This document shows positions 22,266 through 33,252 of a DNA stretch of 64,000 bases, piece by piece (position 1 is the first letter of the stretch; every line of letters starts with the position of its first letter). Below the pieces are notes generated by a model that was given only the letters and a program-made list of their open reading frames with translations, was not told the origin of the DNA and did not search any database. Origin of the DNA: Limnomonas spitsbergensis (taxonomy: Eukaryota; Chlorophyta; Chlorophyceae; Chlamydomonadales). Made by a program: the position numbers and the translations under genes. Where the stretch lies: the NCBI GenBank assembly GCA_037349105.1, contig JAYJMM010000028.1, forward strand, positions 2,852,001-2,916,000, written 5' to 3'.

Positions 22266-25200
22266 GACGTAGCGCCCCGCCGTTTCGCTGGGTCGCACGA
22301 TCCGGACCACCTGCCCTCGCTGCAGCCCGAAGTAGCGCGCCACCGGGTCCGAGTACTGCATGCAAGAAAAAGGGGGGGGTGCATGCACTGGGAAAGGGAC
22401 ATGGATTGGACAGGTGGGCATCCCCCTTCCCCCCAAAGATGCTAGAAGAGGCCCAGCCAGGTCTATGCGGTAAGGCCCCCACCTGAATCCTGGGCAGTTG
22501 CGTGTCCTTGACCTTGTAGCGATCCAGGAGCGTCTGCTTCTCCTCTCTCGTGAGGATGCGGTGCTCAGGGACCAGCACGTGCTGCGTGATGTTGACCAGC
22601 AGCTCGTTTTCTGTAAACTGCTCGATGTGGATCTTGGGCATCAGGTCCAGCAGGCACTGCTTGGCGAACGGCGTCAGGTTGGAGGCGATCACCATGATAG
22701 CTCGAGAGACGCTTTCCGACTTCATGCGCTCAGCAATGACCTGTGAGCAGGGACGAGGAGAGGGCAGGAGGGCAGGAGGGTTTATTTTAGCGCGCTTCTT
22801 CAGCTACACTGTATAAACTGCAACAGCTGTACAATTAGCTGTACAACTGCTAGAGCTTGTGAACTTCTAGAGCTGTACAGCATTAAAACTTTAAAAAGTG
22901 CTGGCTGTATGTCACTGGCTTGTAGACGCTTCATGTACTGCACACATGTTAACATGTAAGCACACCTTGCACCACAAACACCTTGTAACGCCGCTTACAA
23001 CTTTTACCGCAGTGCACATACTATGTACCACCCTAAACACATATTGTAGGTCGTGCACCTACCTCGCACCACCGTGCACCTACCTAGCACCACCGTGCAC
23101 ACAACTTGTCCCGCCGTGCACACACCCTCAACTGCCGTGCCTCCACATTGTACCGCCACACCTTGTACTGCCGTGCACACACTTTCAACTGCCGTGCCTC
23201 CACAATGCACCGCCACACCTTGTACTGCCGTGCACATACCTTTTACCGCCGTGCACATACCTCGTACCGCCGTGCACATATCTTGTACCATCGTGCACAC
23301 ATCTTGTACCGCCGTGCACATACCTTGCACCGTCACGCCTTGCACTGCTATGCACATACCTTGTACCGCCGTGCACACACCTTGTACCGTCGTGCACACA
23401 TCTTGTACCGCCGTGCACATACCTTGTACCGCCGTGCACATACCTTGAACCGCCGTGCACACACCTTGTACCGTCGTGCACACACCTTGTACCGTCGTGC
23501 ACACACCTTGTACCGCCGTGCACATACCTTGAACCGCCGTGCACACACCTTGTACTGCCGTGCACATACCTTGTACCGCCGTGCACATACCCTGTACTGT
23601 CGTGCACATACCGTGTACCGCCGTGCACATGCCGTGTACCGCCGTGCACACACCCTGTACCGTCTGTTCACACCTTGTCCCGCCGCACATAAAGAGGCCA
23701 AAATGTAGCTGACATGTCGCTGATTCCCAAGTAGAACGAAACATTGAAGCCGTGCACACACCTTGATTGTCTTGACTCCGACCTTGACCTCTTCTGGATA
23801 GAAGACGAAAACCTGATGGCCCATCAAGATAGCGGAGGAAAGGAAGTCAGCCAGCGAGGATGTATCACCAGCCGCATGAGGTGTGGGAACAAGAGGGGTC
23901 TGTCAGGGTCTAGCTCCATAACCAGTTTCAGCAAGATTTCGGTCGCAAGAGGCCAACCAAGAGCGTGGAGGCAATGGGTAACAGCAGGTTGAGGGAAGGG
24001 TCAGGAATGGGTTCCCCGGTTGTCAGGTTAACATCTTTTAGGGTCTGGCTCCCTAATATATAACATCAAGAGTGGAGGAAAGGGTCAGCCAGGGTCAGCG
24101 AAGGTCAGGAAGGGGTTCATTCTCCGGGTGACAAGTTCTTGGATCACCAGCAGCAGGGGGTGGGAATGAAGGGTCTTTCAGGGTCTGGCTCCCAAATAAT
24201 TAATTTCAGCAAGGATTCGAAGGACTCGGTTGCGAGGAGCCAACCAAGAGAGCGGAGGGCTCCCCGCTCAGCCCCCCGCATGGGCATCCAGTGGAAAAAG
24301 TGTCAGGGAGGGGTTCGTTCCCAGTGTGTCAAGGATGCATCACCATCCACAAGGAGCGGGAGAGGGGAGTCTTTCAGGGTTTGGCTGCCTAATTGATTTC
24401 ATCAAGGATTTGGAGGATTCGGTTGCGAGGAGCCCACCAAGTGAGCGGTGGCAAAGGTCACAACCCAAAGATCGTTCCCTGGGTGTCAGATTAACATACA
24501 TAACAGACAAAAGCCCTGAACTTTATACCCTTTGATGGTCCGCCAGTGGTATAATCCTAAACCCTTTGATGGTCCGCCAGTGGTATAATCCTAAACCCTT
24601 TGATGGTCCGCCAGTGGTATAATCCTTAACCCTTTGATGGTCCGCCAGTGGTATAATCCTAAACCCTTTGATGGTCCGCCAGTGGTATAATCCTTAACCC
24701 TTTGATGGTCCGCCAGTGGTATAATCCTTAACCCTTTGATGGTCCGCCAGTGGTATAATCCTAAACCCTTTGATGGTCCGCCAGTGGTATAATCCTTAAC
24801 CCTTTGATGGTCCGCCAGTGGTATAATCCTAAACCCTTTGATGGTCCGCCAGTGGTATAATCCTAAACCCTTTGATGGTCCGCCAGTGGTATAATCCTAA
24901 ACCCTTTGATGGTCCGCCAGTGGTATAATCCTAAACCCTTTGATGGTCCGCCAGTGGTATAATCCTTAACCCTTTGATGGTCCGCCAGTGGTATAATCCT
25001 AAACCCTTTGATGGTCCGCCAGTGGTATAATCCTTAACCCTTTGATGGTCCGCCAGTGGTATAATCCTAAACCCTTTGATGGTCCGCCAGTGGTATAATC
25101 CTAAACCCTTTGATGGTCCGCCAGTGGTATAATCCTTAACCCTTTGATGGTCCGCCAGTGGTATAATCCTAAACCCTTTGATGGTCCGCCAGTGGTATAA

Positions 25201-28200
25201 TCCTTAACCCTTTGATGGTCCGCCAGTGGTATAATCCTAAACCCTTTGATGGTCCGCCAGTGGTATAATCCTAAACCCTTTGATGGTCCGCCAGTGGTAT
25301 AATCCTAAACCCTTTGATGGTCCGCCAGTGGTATAATCCTAAACCCTTTGATGGTCCGCCAGTGGTATAATCCTTAACCCTTTGATGGTCCGCCAGTGGT
25401 ATAATCCTAAACCCTTTGATGGTCCGCCAGTGGTATAATCCTGAACCCTTTGATGGTCCGCCAGTGGTATAATCCTAAACCCTTTGATGGTCCGCCAGTG
25501 GTATAATCCTAAACCCTTTGATGGTCCGCCAGTGGTATAATCCTAAACCCTTTGATGGTCCGCCAGTGGTATAATCCTAAACCCTTTGATGGTCCGCCAG
25601 TGGTATAATCCTTAACCCTTTGATGGTCCGCCAGCGGTATAATCCTAAACCCTTTGATGGTCCGCCAGTGGTATAATCCTGAACCCTTTGATGGTCCGCC
25701 AGTGGTATAATCCTAAACCCTTTGATGGTCCGCCAGTGGTATAATCCTAAACCCTTTGATGGTCCGCCAGTGGTATAATCCTAAACCCTTTGATGGTCCG
25801 CCAGTGGTATAATCCTTAACCCTTTGATGGTCCGCCAGTGGTATAATCCTTAACCCTTTGATGGTTCGCCAGTGGTATAATCCTAAACCCTTTGATGGTC
25901 CGCCAGTGGTATAATCCTAAACCCTTTGATGGTTCGCCAGTGGTATAATCCTAAACCCTTTGATGGTCCGCCAGTGGTATAATCCTTAACCCTTTGATGG
26001 TTCGCCAGTGGTATAGCCCTAAACCCTTTGATGGTCCGCCAGTGGTATAATCCTTAACCCTTTGATGGTTCGCCAGTGGTATAATCCTAAACCCTTTGAT
26101 GGTTCGCCAGTGGTATAATCCTAAACCCTTTGATGGTCCGCCAGTGGTATAATCCTAAACCCTTTGATGGTTCGCCAGTGGTATAGCCCTAAACCCTTTC
26201 ATGGTCTGCCAGTGGTATAATCCTATACCCTTTGATGGTTTGCCAGTGGTATAACCCCAGACCCTTAACCCTTTGATGGTCCGCCAGTGGTATAACCCAA
26301 AACCCTTTGATTGTCTGCCAGTGGTACAACCCTAAACCCTCTGATGGTCTGCCAGTGGTATAACCACGCCAGTGATTCCTTGACTTCCTGCCTGCCCTGT
26401 GTCGTCTCCACTCACCCCCTCAATAACCAGTGATTCTTTTCGTCAGTACTGGGCACGACTCGAACAAAACACAGTATCGACCAACAATGTGTCAACCTAA
26501 TTGGTGGGCTGTATCTAGGTCGTAATGATAATTGACGATTAGGGTTTAGGGGAGCATGTGAAAATTGAATGAAATTATTGGTCCAACGCGGTTGCTCAGT
26601 ACCGGAAACTCAAAATACCGTAAAACCGGATAGACTCTGCGCACCCCTTCGCAGAACAATTATATCAAATTCTTTGCACAGCAGAAAAGTACCATACCAC
26701 GCGCACGCGCAGCTGAATTTTTTTAATATTCTGTGCCGGAAACACTACTCTGCGCACGCCCAAAAGTAGTTGCTATTTAATAGTCTATCGCGAATGCACT
26801 CTGCGCACCCCCGGGAGGACTTAATTAAAGCGGAGTGAAACCCGTTCTACGGTATCCGAAAAGACGAGCGGAAAAGTGAGAATCGGGAAATTTTTGCGCC
26901 CCGCAAGGCGCTTGTTTCTGGAAGATTCCAGTACCCCAACACTTAATGGCCCTGCATGGATGTCCTTGCTCAAGGCAAATTGCCCTGCATGGATGTCCTT
27001 GCTCTAGGCAAATGGCCCTGCATGGATGTCCTTGCTCTAGGCAAATGGCCCTGCATGGATGACATTGCTCTAGGCACATGGCCCTGCATGGATGTCCTTG
27101 CTCAAGGCAAATGGCCCTGCATGGATGTCCTTGCTCAAGGCAAATGGCCCTGCATGGATGACATTGCTCTGGGCAAATGGCCCTGCATGGATGTCCTTGC
27201 TCAAGGCAAATGGCCCTGCATGGATGTCCTTGCTCTAGGCAAATGGCCCTGCATGGATGTCCTTGCTCTAGGCAAATGGCCCTTCATGGATGACATTGCT
27301 CTAGGCACATGGCCCTGCATGGATGTCCTTGCTCAAGGCAAATGGCCCTGCATGGATGTCCTTGCTCTAGGCAAATGGCCCTACATGGATGACATTGCTC
27401 TAGGCAAATGGCCCTGCATGGATGTCCTTGCTCAAGGCAAATGGCCCTGCATGGATGTCCTTGCTCAAGGCAAATGGCCCTGCATGGATGTCCTTGCTCA
27501 AGGCAAATGGCCCTGCATGGATGTCCTTGTTCAAGGCAAATGGCCCTGCATGGATGTCCTTGCTCAAGGCAAATGGCCCTGCATGGATGTCCTTGCTCTA
27601 GGCAAATGGCCCTGCATGGATGACTTTGCTCTAGGCGAATGGTCCTGCATGGATGTCCTTGCTCTAGGCAAATGGTCCTGCATGGATGTCCTTGCTCAAG
27701 GCAAATGGCCCTGCATGGATGTCCTTGCTCAAGGCAAATGGCCCTGCATGGATATCCTTGCTCTAGGCAAATGGCCCTGCATGGATGTCCTTGCTCAAGG
27801 CAAATGACCCTGCATGGATGTCCTAGCTCAAGGCAAATCCGCTAGGAAACAACACGGTCCACATCTCTTAAGCCCATACATCCATGCAGCGTTCTAGGGG
27901 ACATCTCTGAAGCCCATGCAGCCATGCAGCGTTCTATGTCACATCTCTAGAGCCCATGTAGCCTTGCAGCGTTCTAGGGCACATCACTTAAGCCCATGCA
28001 GCCATGCAGCGTTCTAGGGCATATCTCTTAAGCCCAGGCATCCGTGCAGTGTTCTAGGGAACGTCTCTTAGGCCCATACAGCCATGCAGCGTTCTAGGGC
28101 ATATATCCCTAAAGCCCATGCATCCATGCAGCATACTATGACACATCTCTTAAGCCCATGCAGCCCTCCATGGCAGATCTCTTAAGCCCATGCAGCGCTT

Positions 28201-28684
28201 TAGGGCACATCTCTTAAGCCCGTGCAGCGTTCTAGGGCACATTTCTGAAGCCCATGCAGCGTTCTAGGGCGCATTTCTTAAGCCCATGCAGCGTTTCAGG
28301 GCACATCTCTAAGCCTATGCAGCGTTTTAGGGCACAACGCAAAAGCCCATGCAGCGTTTTAGGGCAGCCTATCCATTACCTGTTCTGTTGGATCATCTTG
28401 CCGGGGAACAAGGATCGTCAGATCATCTTTACGAGGATTTTCCCCGAATCGCTCTCGGAATGTGTTCTTGGTCAGATTGATCTCCTCCTGCTCCAGCAGG
28501 GCACAGTTTGGAACCAATGGACGCTCGCGCCTGCCAGATTTTTTCAAAAGACACGGAGAGAGGACGCCGATGCGGCGTGGTGGTCGATCCTTTGCTTTCG
28601 CACCTCTGACACGAGGTAGCCCCGGTCCTTGAGCATTTCCAAACATGTCCGTCTAATGCGATACAGCTTCGTCAAGTTATCCAT
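22245..28684 (-). CDS. RPB5: RNA polymerase I/II/III subunit RPB5 (RPABC1)
   Basis: Shared subunit of the three nuclear RNA polymerases, 202 aa, five exons on the minus strand: 28604-28684, 28380-28487, 23762-23812, 22483-22740, 22245-22355. All junctions are GT-AG and all fall between codons. The N-terminal jaw domain shows [44 protein letters not shown] and [17 protein letters not shown]. The conserved C-terminal domain shows [40 protein letters not shown] and [13 protein letters not shown]. Length matches the usual 205-215 aa. It is compact apart from intron 2 (4567 bp) and intron 3 (1021 bp), both filled with tandem arrays. Nothing in the protein looks damaged, so it is probably functional. 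Confidence 0.95.
23040..23690 (-). repeat. 21-bp array of donor-like units in RPB5 intron 3
   Basis: About 30 units of GCCGTGCACATACCTTGTACC-type sequence (21 bp; one variable position is A/C). Read on the gene strand, each unit contains CAAG followed by GTATGT or GTGTGT, a good 5' splice-site match. The exon-3 donor itself (CAATCAAG, then GTGTGTGCACGGC, at 23749-23769) shares this unit sequence, so the array looks like an amplification of the donor. Confidence 0.9.
23830..24500. repeat. Diverged 190-240-bp repeats near RPB5 exon 3
   Basis: About three diverged copies share TTTCAGGGTCTGGCTCC, GGTTGCGAGGAGCCAACCAAG and ATCAAGA...GGAGGAAAGG-type segments. The first begins within about 10 bp of the exon-3 acceptor side, so it is again anchored at a splice junction. 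Confidence 0.55.
24524..26365. repeat. 33-bp minisatellite, about 56 units (RPB5 intron 2)
   Basis: The unit core is CCCTTTGATGGTCCGCCAGT followed by GGTATAATCCT and A or T, then AA. Copies are nearly identical in the centre and decay towards 26000-26365 (TTCGCC, TCTGCC variants). The word CCTAAACCCT resembles a plant/algal telomere repeat, but the rest of the unit does not. Confidence 0.95.
26366..26946. other. Intronic spacer with GCGCA-rich segment
   Basis: No coding sequence. Around 26570-26850 there are several CGCGCAC/TGCGCAC words. A block TGAAACCCGTTCTACGGTAT at about 26837 recurs as TGAAACCGGTTCTACGGTAT near 34715. These may be ends of one unrecognised dispersed element. Confidence 0.4.
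26947..27838. repeat. 33-bp minisatellite, about 27 units (RPB5 intron 2)
   Basis: The unit core is GGCCCTGCATGGATGTCCTT then GCTCAAGGCAAAT, with CTCTAGGC and GATGACATT variants. It gives a long open plus-strand frame (283 aa), an artefact of the multiple-of-three unit. Confidence 0.95.
27853..28368. repeat. 40-bp to 32-bp array abutting RPB5 exon 2
   Basis: About 14 units. The first six are 40 bp, the seventh 42 bp, and the remaining ones about 32 bp, having lost one 8-bp GCAGCCAT-type block. Core: CATCTCTTAAGCCCATGCAG then CGTTCTAGGG. On the gene strand the array starts only about 12 bp after the exon-2 donor (28378-28379). Confidence 0.85.
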
Positions 28685-29054
28685 GATGTGAGATGCTGAG
28701 TGGTGTGAAAAATAATACAGCTGCCGTCTTCCGCTGGTTGCCAAGGGGGAAGAAATCAACTGCCGTACAACATGGGGCGGAGCGGCGGAGCGATGGATGT
28801 ATGGAACGGGCCGGGGGGAACGGGGAATCCAAATGGATGTGGTGCGTCCTTACCTGCCGACCTGGCATACCGCATGCGGTGCGAGCGTGGCACCTCAAGT
28901 TTATGCAGTGAGAACAGACCAAAACTGTGCGTCCTGCCGAACCCCAGTACCCCACCCCTTCAAGGCTCGACGTGACGTATATTGGTAAATAGCAATATTA
29001 CAATTTGCAGTGGTTATATCAGTGTGAAGTTAACCAAAATGGGCGAAAGCCATT
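28685..29054. other. RPB5 upstream region
   Basis: Probably 5' UTR and promoter of RPB5 on the minus strand. No TATA-like motif I would defend and no other gene seen. Confidence 0.35.
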
Positions 29055-29745
29055 TGCATGAGCAGAAACAAGAGGGGATGCCCAGCCAGCTGCAGGACAG
29101 CAACAGCACGGATGTCCAATCAGCTGCAGGGGCGGCAGCAGTAGGGAATGCCCAGCCAGCTGCATGGGCACTGGGCAGTAACATCAGGGGTAGCAGCAAC
29201 AGGTGATGCCCAGCCAGCTGCATGGGCAGCAACGGCAGGGGATGCCCAGCCAGCTGCAGGGGCAGCAACAGTGGGGGTAGCAGCAGTATGGAATGCCCAT
29301 CCACCTGCATGGGCAGCAACAGCAGGGGATGTCCAGCCAGCTGCATGGGCAGCAACAACAGGGGATGCCCATCCAGCTGTGTGGGCTGCAAGAGCAGGGG
29401 ATACCCAGCCAGCTGCATAGGCAGCAACAACACGGGATGCCCAGCCAGCTGCATGGGCAGCAACAGCAGGGGTAGCAGCAGTAGGGGATGCCCATCCAGC
29501 TGCAGGGGCAGCAACAGCAGGGGATGCCCAGCCAGCCGCATGGGCAGCAACAGCAGGGGATGCCCAGCCAGCTGCATGGGCAGCAACAGCAGGGGTAGCA
29601 GCAGTAGGGGATGCCCATCCAGCTGCAGGGGCAGCAACAGCAGGGGATGCCCAGCCAGCTGCATGGGCAGAAACAGCGGGGGATGTCCAGCCAGCTGTAT
29701 GGGCAGCAGCAGCAGCAGCACCAAGGTCAGCTGCATGGGCATCAC
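29055..29745. repeat. 36-bp minisatellite, about 19 units
   Basis: Units of GGGGATGCCCAGCCAGCTGC then ATGGGCAGCAACAGCA, with some longer units carrying an extra GGGGTAGCAGCAGTA. Open frames on both strands are repeat by-products. A weaker echo (GGGATGCAGCTGC) occurs at 30068-30150. Confidence 0.9.
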
Positions 29746-30654
29746 ATTTTGTCTGGCAGATCACCAGCCAGCATCACCCGCAGTCACCACCAGTCTCCTT
29801 CATCTCCGGGTTTTGCCACGAGCACATATCGTGCCTTCCAGCCGCTGCGTGATGATGACACGGATATTTTCTGGGCTATGCTCCACAAGCACCTAAATGG
29901 TAGTGTGCATATTCCTAGTTTGGTGTGGACAAATATGCCTGTGGGTTGGAACTCTATTGTGCTCCTTATCGGAGGACATCCATGCTGCTTAAGCACTTTC
30001 ATGACCACTTCAATTGGCTCCAGAAGAATACACTTGCATTGAACACGCGAGCGTCCATGCCAAGGGCTGGGATGCAGCTGCAAGGAGCTTGGATGCATCT
30101 GCCAGCAGCTGGGTGGCAGCTCCCAGGAGTTGGGATGCAGCTGCCAGGGATTAGGGTAGCAGCGGCTGCTGCTGCTATGAGGGATTGGATAGAAATACTG
30201 AAGAGAAAGTGCACTAGCAAGTCTCAGCACAAAGCCCCATCCATGACAATGACATCAGGTCACGGGAGGCGCCTTACTGAGTCGCAGGCCCCGGCCGGGT
30301 CCAAGGCGCCGCGGTTGGGGACAAAGCAGTTGCATGGCAAGGGGCATGGAGGTGGTTGCATTTACTGCATGTGTGGTAAGTGTTGCCAGCTTGCTGATGG
30401 TGATCACAACTTTCGTACCCCTTAATGAACAAGCCCATCATATCTTGTTTGATTTATGATTTTATTTGTTTGAATTGGTTTCCTTTGCTGAAGGATATTG
30501 CTTGAAACAATACAGTGCTGACCATTAGGGTTCAAAATCCAAACATATCTTGGTGTTGTGCACTCTAACTAAACAATGATGGCATTAATTTGCTGCTTGA
30601 AGTCCGACGAACCCCGTGTTTTGTAAATCACAGCCTAAACATATGTCATTTGAC

Positions 30655-30783
30655 AAAGTCATTGACTGATTTCTTTCTTTTTCTCCTCTTGCCTGAAGTT
30701 TCGTTTTCCTCCCAACGGGAAAGTTGGGCGCCCACGCGGCCGAGCCTTTTTATGAAGGGCTTAAAGGTGTTACGTCATTGACT
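30655..30783 (+). mobile_element. LINE 3'-tail fragment
   Basis: A pyrimidine stretch, then GTTGGGCGCCCACGCGGCCG, AGCCTTTTTATGAAGGGCTT and AAAGGTGTTACGTCATTGAC. It has the same 3' terminus as the LINE ending near 21597. Confidence 0.65.
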
Positions 30784-30979
30784 GAATGATATGTTAACTT
30801 GCACATTTACTGCCGATTGTCATTAATTACACTAATATATATAGCACAAAGTACATGAAACACAATAATAATGAAATAATAAGAGCAAGTCATGTCAAAT
30901 CAAACAGAGCCATCAACTCAACTACTAGGGTAGGGCAGGCCAAATCACACATAACATATTCACAGTGACACTAATGAAT

Positions 30980-31370
30980 ACCCCCCCCCTTCCTCACCTT
31001 CTTTTCGTATTCTACCTCTTTCCGTTTCTCCCTCTCCCTCTTCCCTCTCTCCCTCATCTCTTCTTTTCCTTTCCTTTTCCCCCTTCTCCCCCCCCCCCCC
31101 CCCCGTTCATCTTTCCTTTCTCCTCCCCTTTTCCCCTTTATCCTCTTCCTCTTTCCCTCTCTCCTTTCTCCCCTCCCCTCTCCCCCTCCCCCCCCCCCCC
31201 CCCCCCACTCTCTTATCTCTCCTCCCTCCCCCCCTTCCTTCCTCTCTTTGTTTATTTCCCCCCTTCTCCCCCCTCTCCTCTCCCTTCCCCCTTTCCCCTC
31301 TTTCTTTCTGTTTTCCATTATCCCCCCCCCCTCTTTTTATTCCTTCCTCTCTCTCCTTATTTTGCACTGC
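30980..31370. repeat. Polypyrimidine/poly-C tract
   Basis: Almost pure C and T on the plus strand for nearly 400 bp, with two C runs of about 16-18 bases near 31088 and 31190. The minus strand is correspondingly G/A-rich and could form G-quadruplex or triplex structures. The proline-rich open frame here is an artefact of composition. Confidence 0.9.
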
Positions 31371-31512
31371 TTACCGGAAATAAAAATCTTTTGGTAAAAT
31401 CCTGCCTAAATGTCGTATTGGTCAGTCTAACCAGCGAAATTACAGGCCTTTTTTAAAGCTTCGGGTCCAGACGAAGGTTGTCTTTTTTCTTGTCGGCTAC
31501 CGCCGAAACTGC

Positions 31513-31753
31513 TTTTTAGGGATCTCCTTTATGGGAGACTGTAAAAAAAGTGTGCCTAGAAAAAAAAAGTGACTAAAAAAAAAAAAAAAAAAAATCGTGG
31601 GGATCTTTGGCACCTTTCCCGGGTTTCTTTTGGTGTATTTACAAAAAGGTGGAAAGGTGGCAAAGATCCCCACGATTTTTTTTTTTTTTTTAGTCACTTT
31701 TTTTTTCTATGCACACTTTTTTTACAGTCTCCCATGAAGGAGATCCCTAAAAA
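31513..31753. mobile_element. Foldback element (long inverted repeat)
   Basis: Arms 31513-31619 and 31651-31753 are near-perfect reverse complements around a loop of about 31 bp. The arms include TTTTTAGGGATCTCCTT, GGGAGACTGTAAAAAAAGTG, a poly-A run and ATCGTGGGGATCTTTGG. A partial relative (AAGATCCCCACGATTTTTTT with neighbours) lies at 32194-32243. It is MITE- or foldback-like; I see no clear target duplication. Confidence 0.8.
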
Positions 31754-32689
31754 ACAAACACGCGCAAGAGAAACTTCTATGCCGAAGCGACGGCTCACGA
31801 CGCTCCGCAGGCACAGGCCAGGGGTGGGTTGCCACGAAGTGTTCTACCGCAAGCGCGGCCTCGATCAAAAGCAGCGCATTAGCAATGCGATTCTATTGCA
31901 CCCAACGTCGGGTGTAGGCGACATGAATTCGAAAAGCTTTTTGGCCGCGCGGCGATGACATTTCTCGCCCGCCACCCACCCGACGTAATCGTCTGTGACT
32001 AATGCCGTACTGGTGTCAGTCGCTTACAGCCTAGCATCGACGATACTGTCAAGCGGAGGTCGCGAGTTCGATACCTGCCGGTGGCAGAAAAAAATGTTGC
32101 ATACCGTGCGTTATCGCACTGACACGCCGATGGTTGTTCGCACCCGAAAGAAAACAACCCTGAAAAAGAGCGAAGGGTTCAAGAAAATAAAAGACACCAA
32201 AAGAAACCCGGGGCAGGTGCCAAAGATCCCCACGATTTTTTTTTCCTTCGACCGTCTTGGTCGTTTCTTGGACCAGCTTAAGGTCCCAAATTTCTCTCTC
32301 GGCCAACTCCAATTTTTTGGGGCTGTCGCCGAAATTGCCATTCTTTCTGTTCGGCCGTTTTTTCTTTTTCGTATATCAAACATGGATGGCTATGTTCTAT
32401 ATGTTACATCGTCAGGCACCGGTTACAAAATACAAATCACTTGAACACACTCATATCTACACTCTTCGGGATTTATGAAGATCAATTGCAATGGCGTTGA
32501 TAAAAACACAAACACTTGTGTTCAGTCAGACCTTTGCCCGACCTGATCGAGGGGCAGATCATCATCTGTTTCCACTCAGATTCGGACTCCCGACACCTCG
32601 ACGGCATCCATATTTTGGTATTACTGGTGGTTCTGCTGTTTCACCTCGACTAAGTTCAAAAAACGTCGGCGAAAGTTTGGCCAAACCGC

Positions 32690-32880
32690 GGTCACTCAGG
32701 TTCGGCCTTCGGCCGAACCCAACACTCAGTCGATATCTTGCGGCCTACGGCCGCAGTCACCCTTTTTTTCTTTCGGCTCCAGCCGACAGCAGTTATCCCC
32801 TGCCGGGACTTTCGGCATTTTTTCTTTTCCGTCGTCCCGAAATCTTCGGCCTTCGATCGGCTTGAACTTAGTTCGCTGAG
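32690..32880. repeat. Cluster of short GC palindromes
   Basis: TTCGGCCTTCGGCCGAA (about 32701), TGCGGCCTACGGCCGCA (about 32739) and TTCGGC...GCCGA segments lie close together. Their role is unknown. Confidence 0.6.
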
Positions 32881-32947
32881 TCTAACATATTATATCTGGG
32901 AACAGACACGTATACAAACTAACCGTGTGGTAAGGAAAATGTCTGTT

Positions 32948-33252
32948 ATGTTACCTTGGTTACAAATACACTTGCAGCCAAGCAACCTATAAATGTTACC
33001 TTAGTTACAAAGTAACTTGCGGCCAACCTAGTAATGGTACCTTGGTTATAAAGTAACCTGCGGCCAGCCTAGTAATGTTACCTTAGTTTCAAACTAACTT
33101 GCAGCCAACCAGGCAAGTAATCTTACCTTGATTGGTTACAAAGTAACTTGCAGCCAACCCAGTGGTGTTACTTTGCTTACTAAGTAACTTACGACCAACC
33201 TAGTCATGTTACATTGGTGGCTAAGTAACGTGCAACCAACCTAGTAATGTTA
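32948..33252. repeat. About 46-bp tandem repeat, seven diverged units
   Basis: Units of AATGTTACCTTAGTTACAAA then GTAACTTGCAGCCAACCTAG, quite diverged. It is followed to about 33420 by CCATGGTAA-rich palindromic words. Confidence 0.75.

Noticed and set aside
22898..23827. Open frames of 150-264 aa in both directions
   Set aside because: Translations of the 21-bp array in RPB5 intron 3. Only the short exon 3 within one of them is real.
24524..26365. CRISPR-like array
   Set aside because: Repeats are contiguous with no unique spacers, and the genome is eukaryotic. It is a minisatellite.
29925..30425. 166-aa open frame ending in a Cys-rich segment (CIYCMCGKCC)
   Set aside because: Part is an echo of the 36-bp array, and I cannot match the rest to any family. 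Insufficient to call a gene.
30965..31456. Proline/serine-rich 163-aa open frame
   Set aside because: Encoded by the polypyrimidine tract; composition alone explains it.
32030..32110. tRNA gene or SINE head with GAGTTCGATACC
   Set aside because: The T-loop-like sequence is present, but I could not fold an acceptor stem and anticodon arm.
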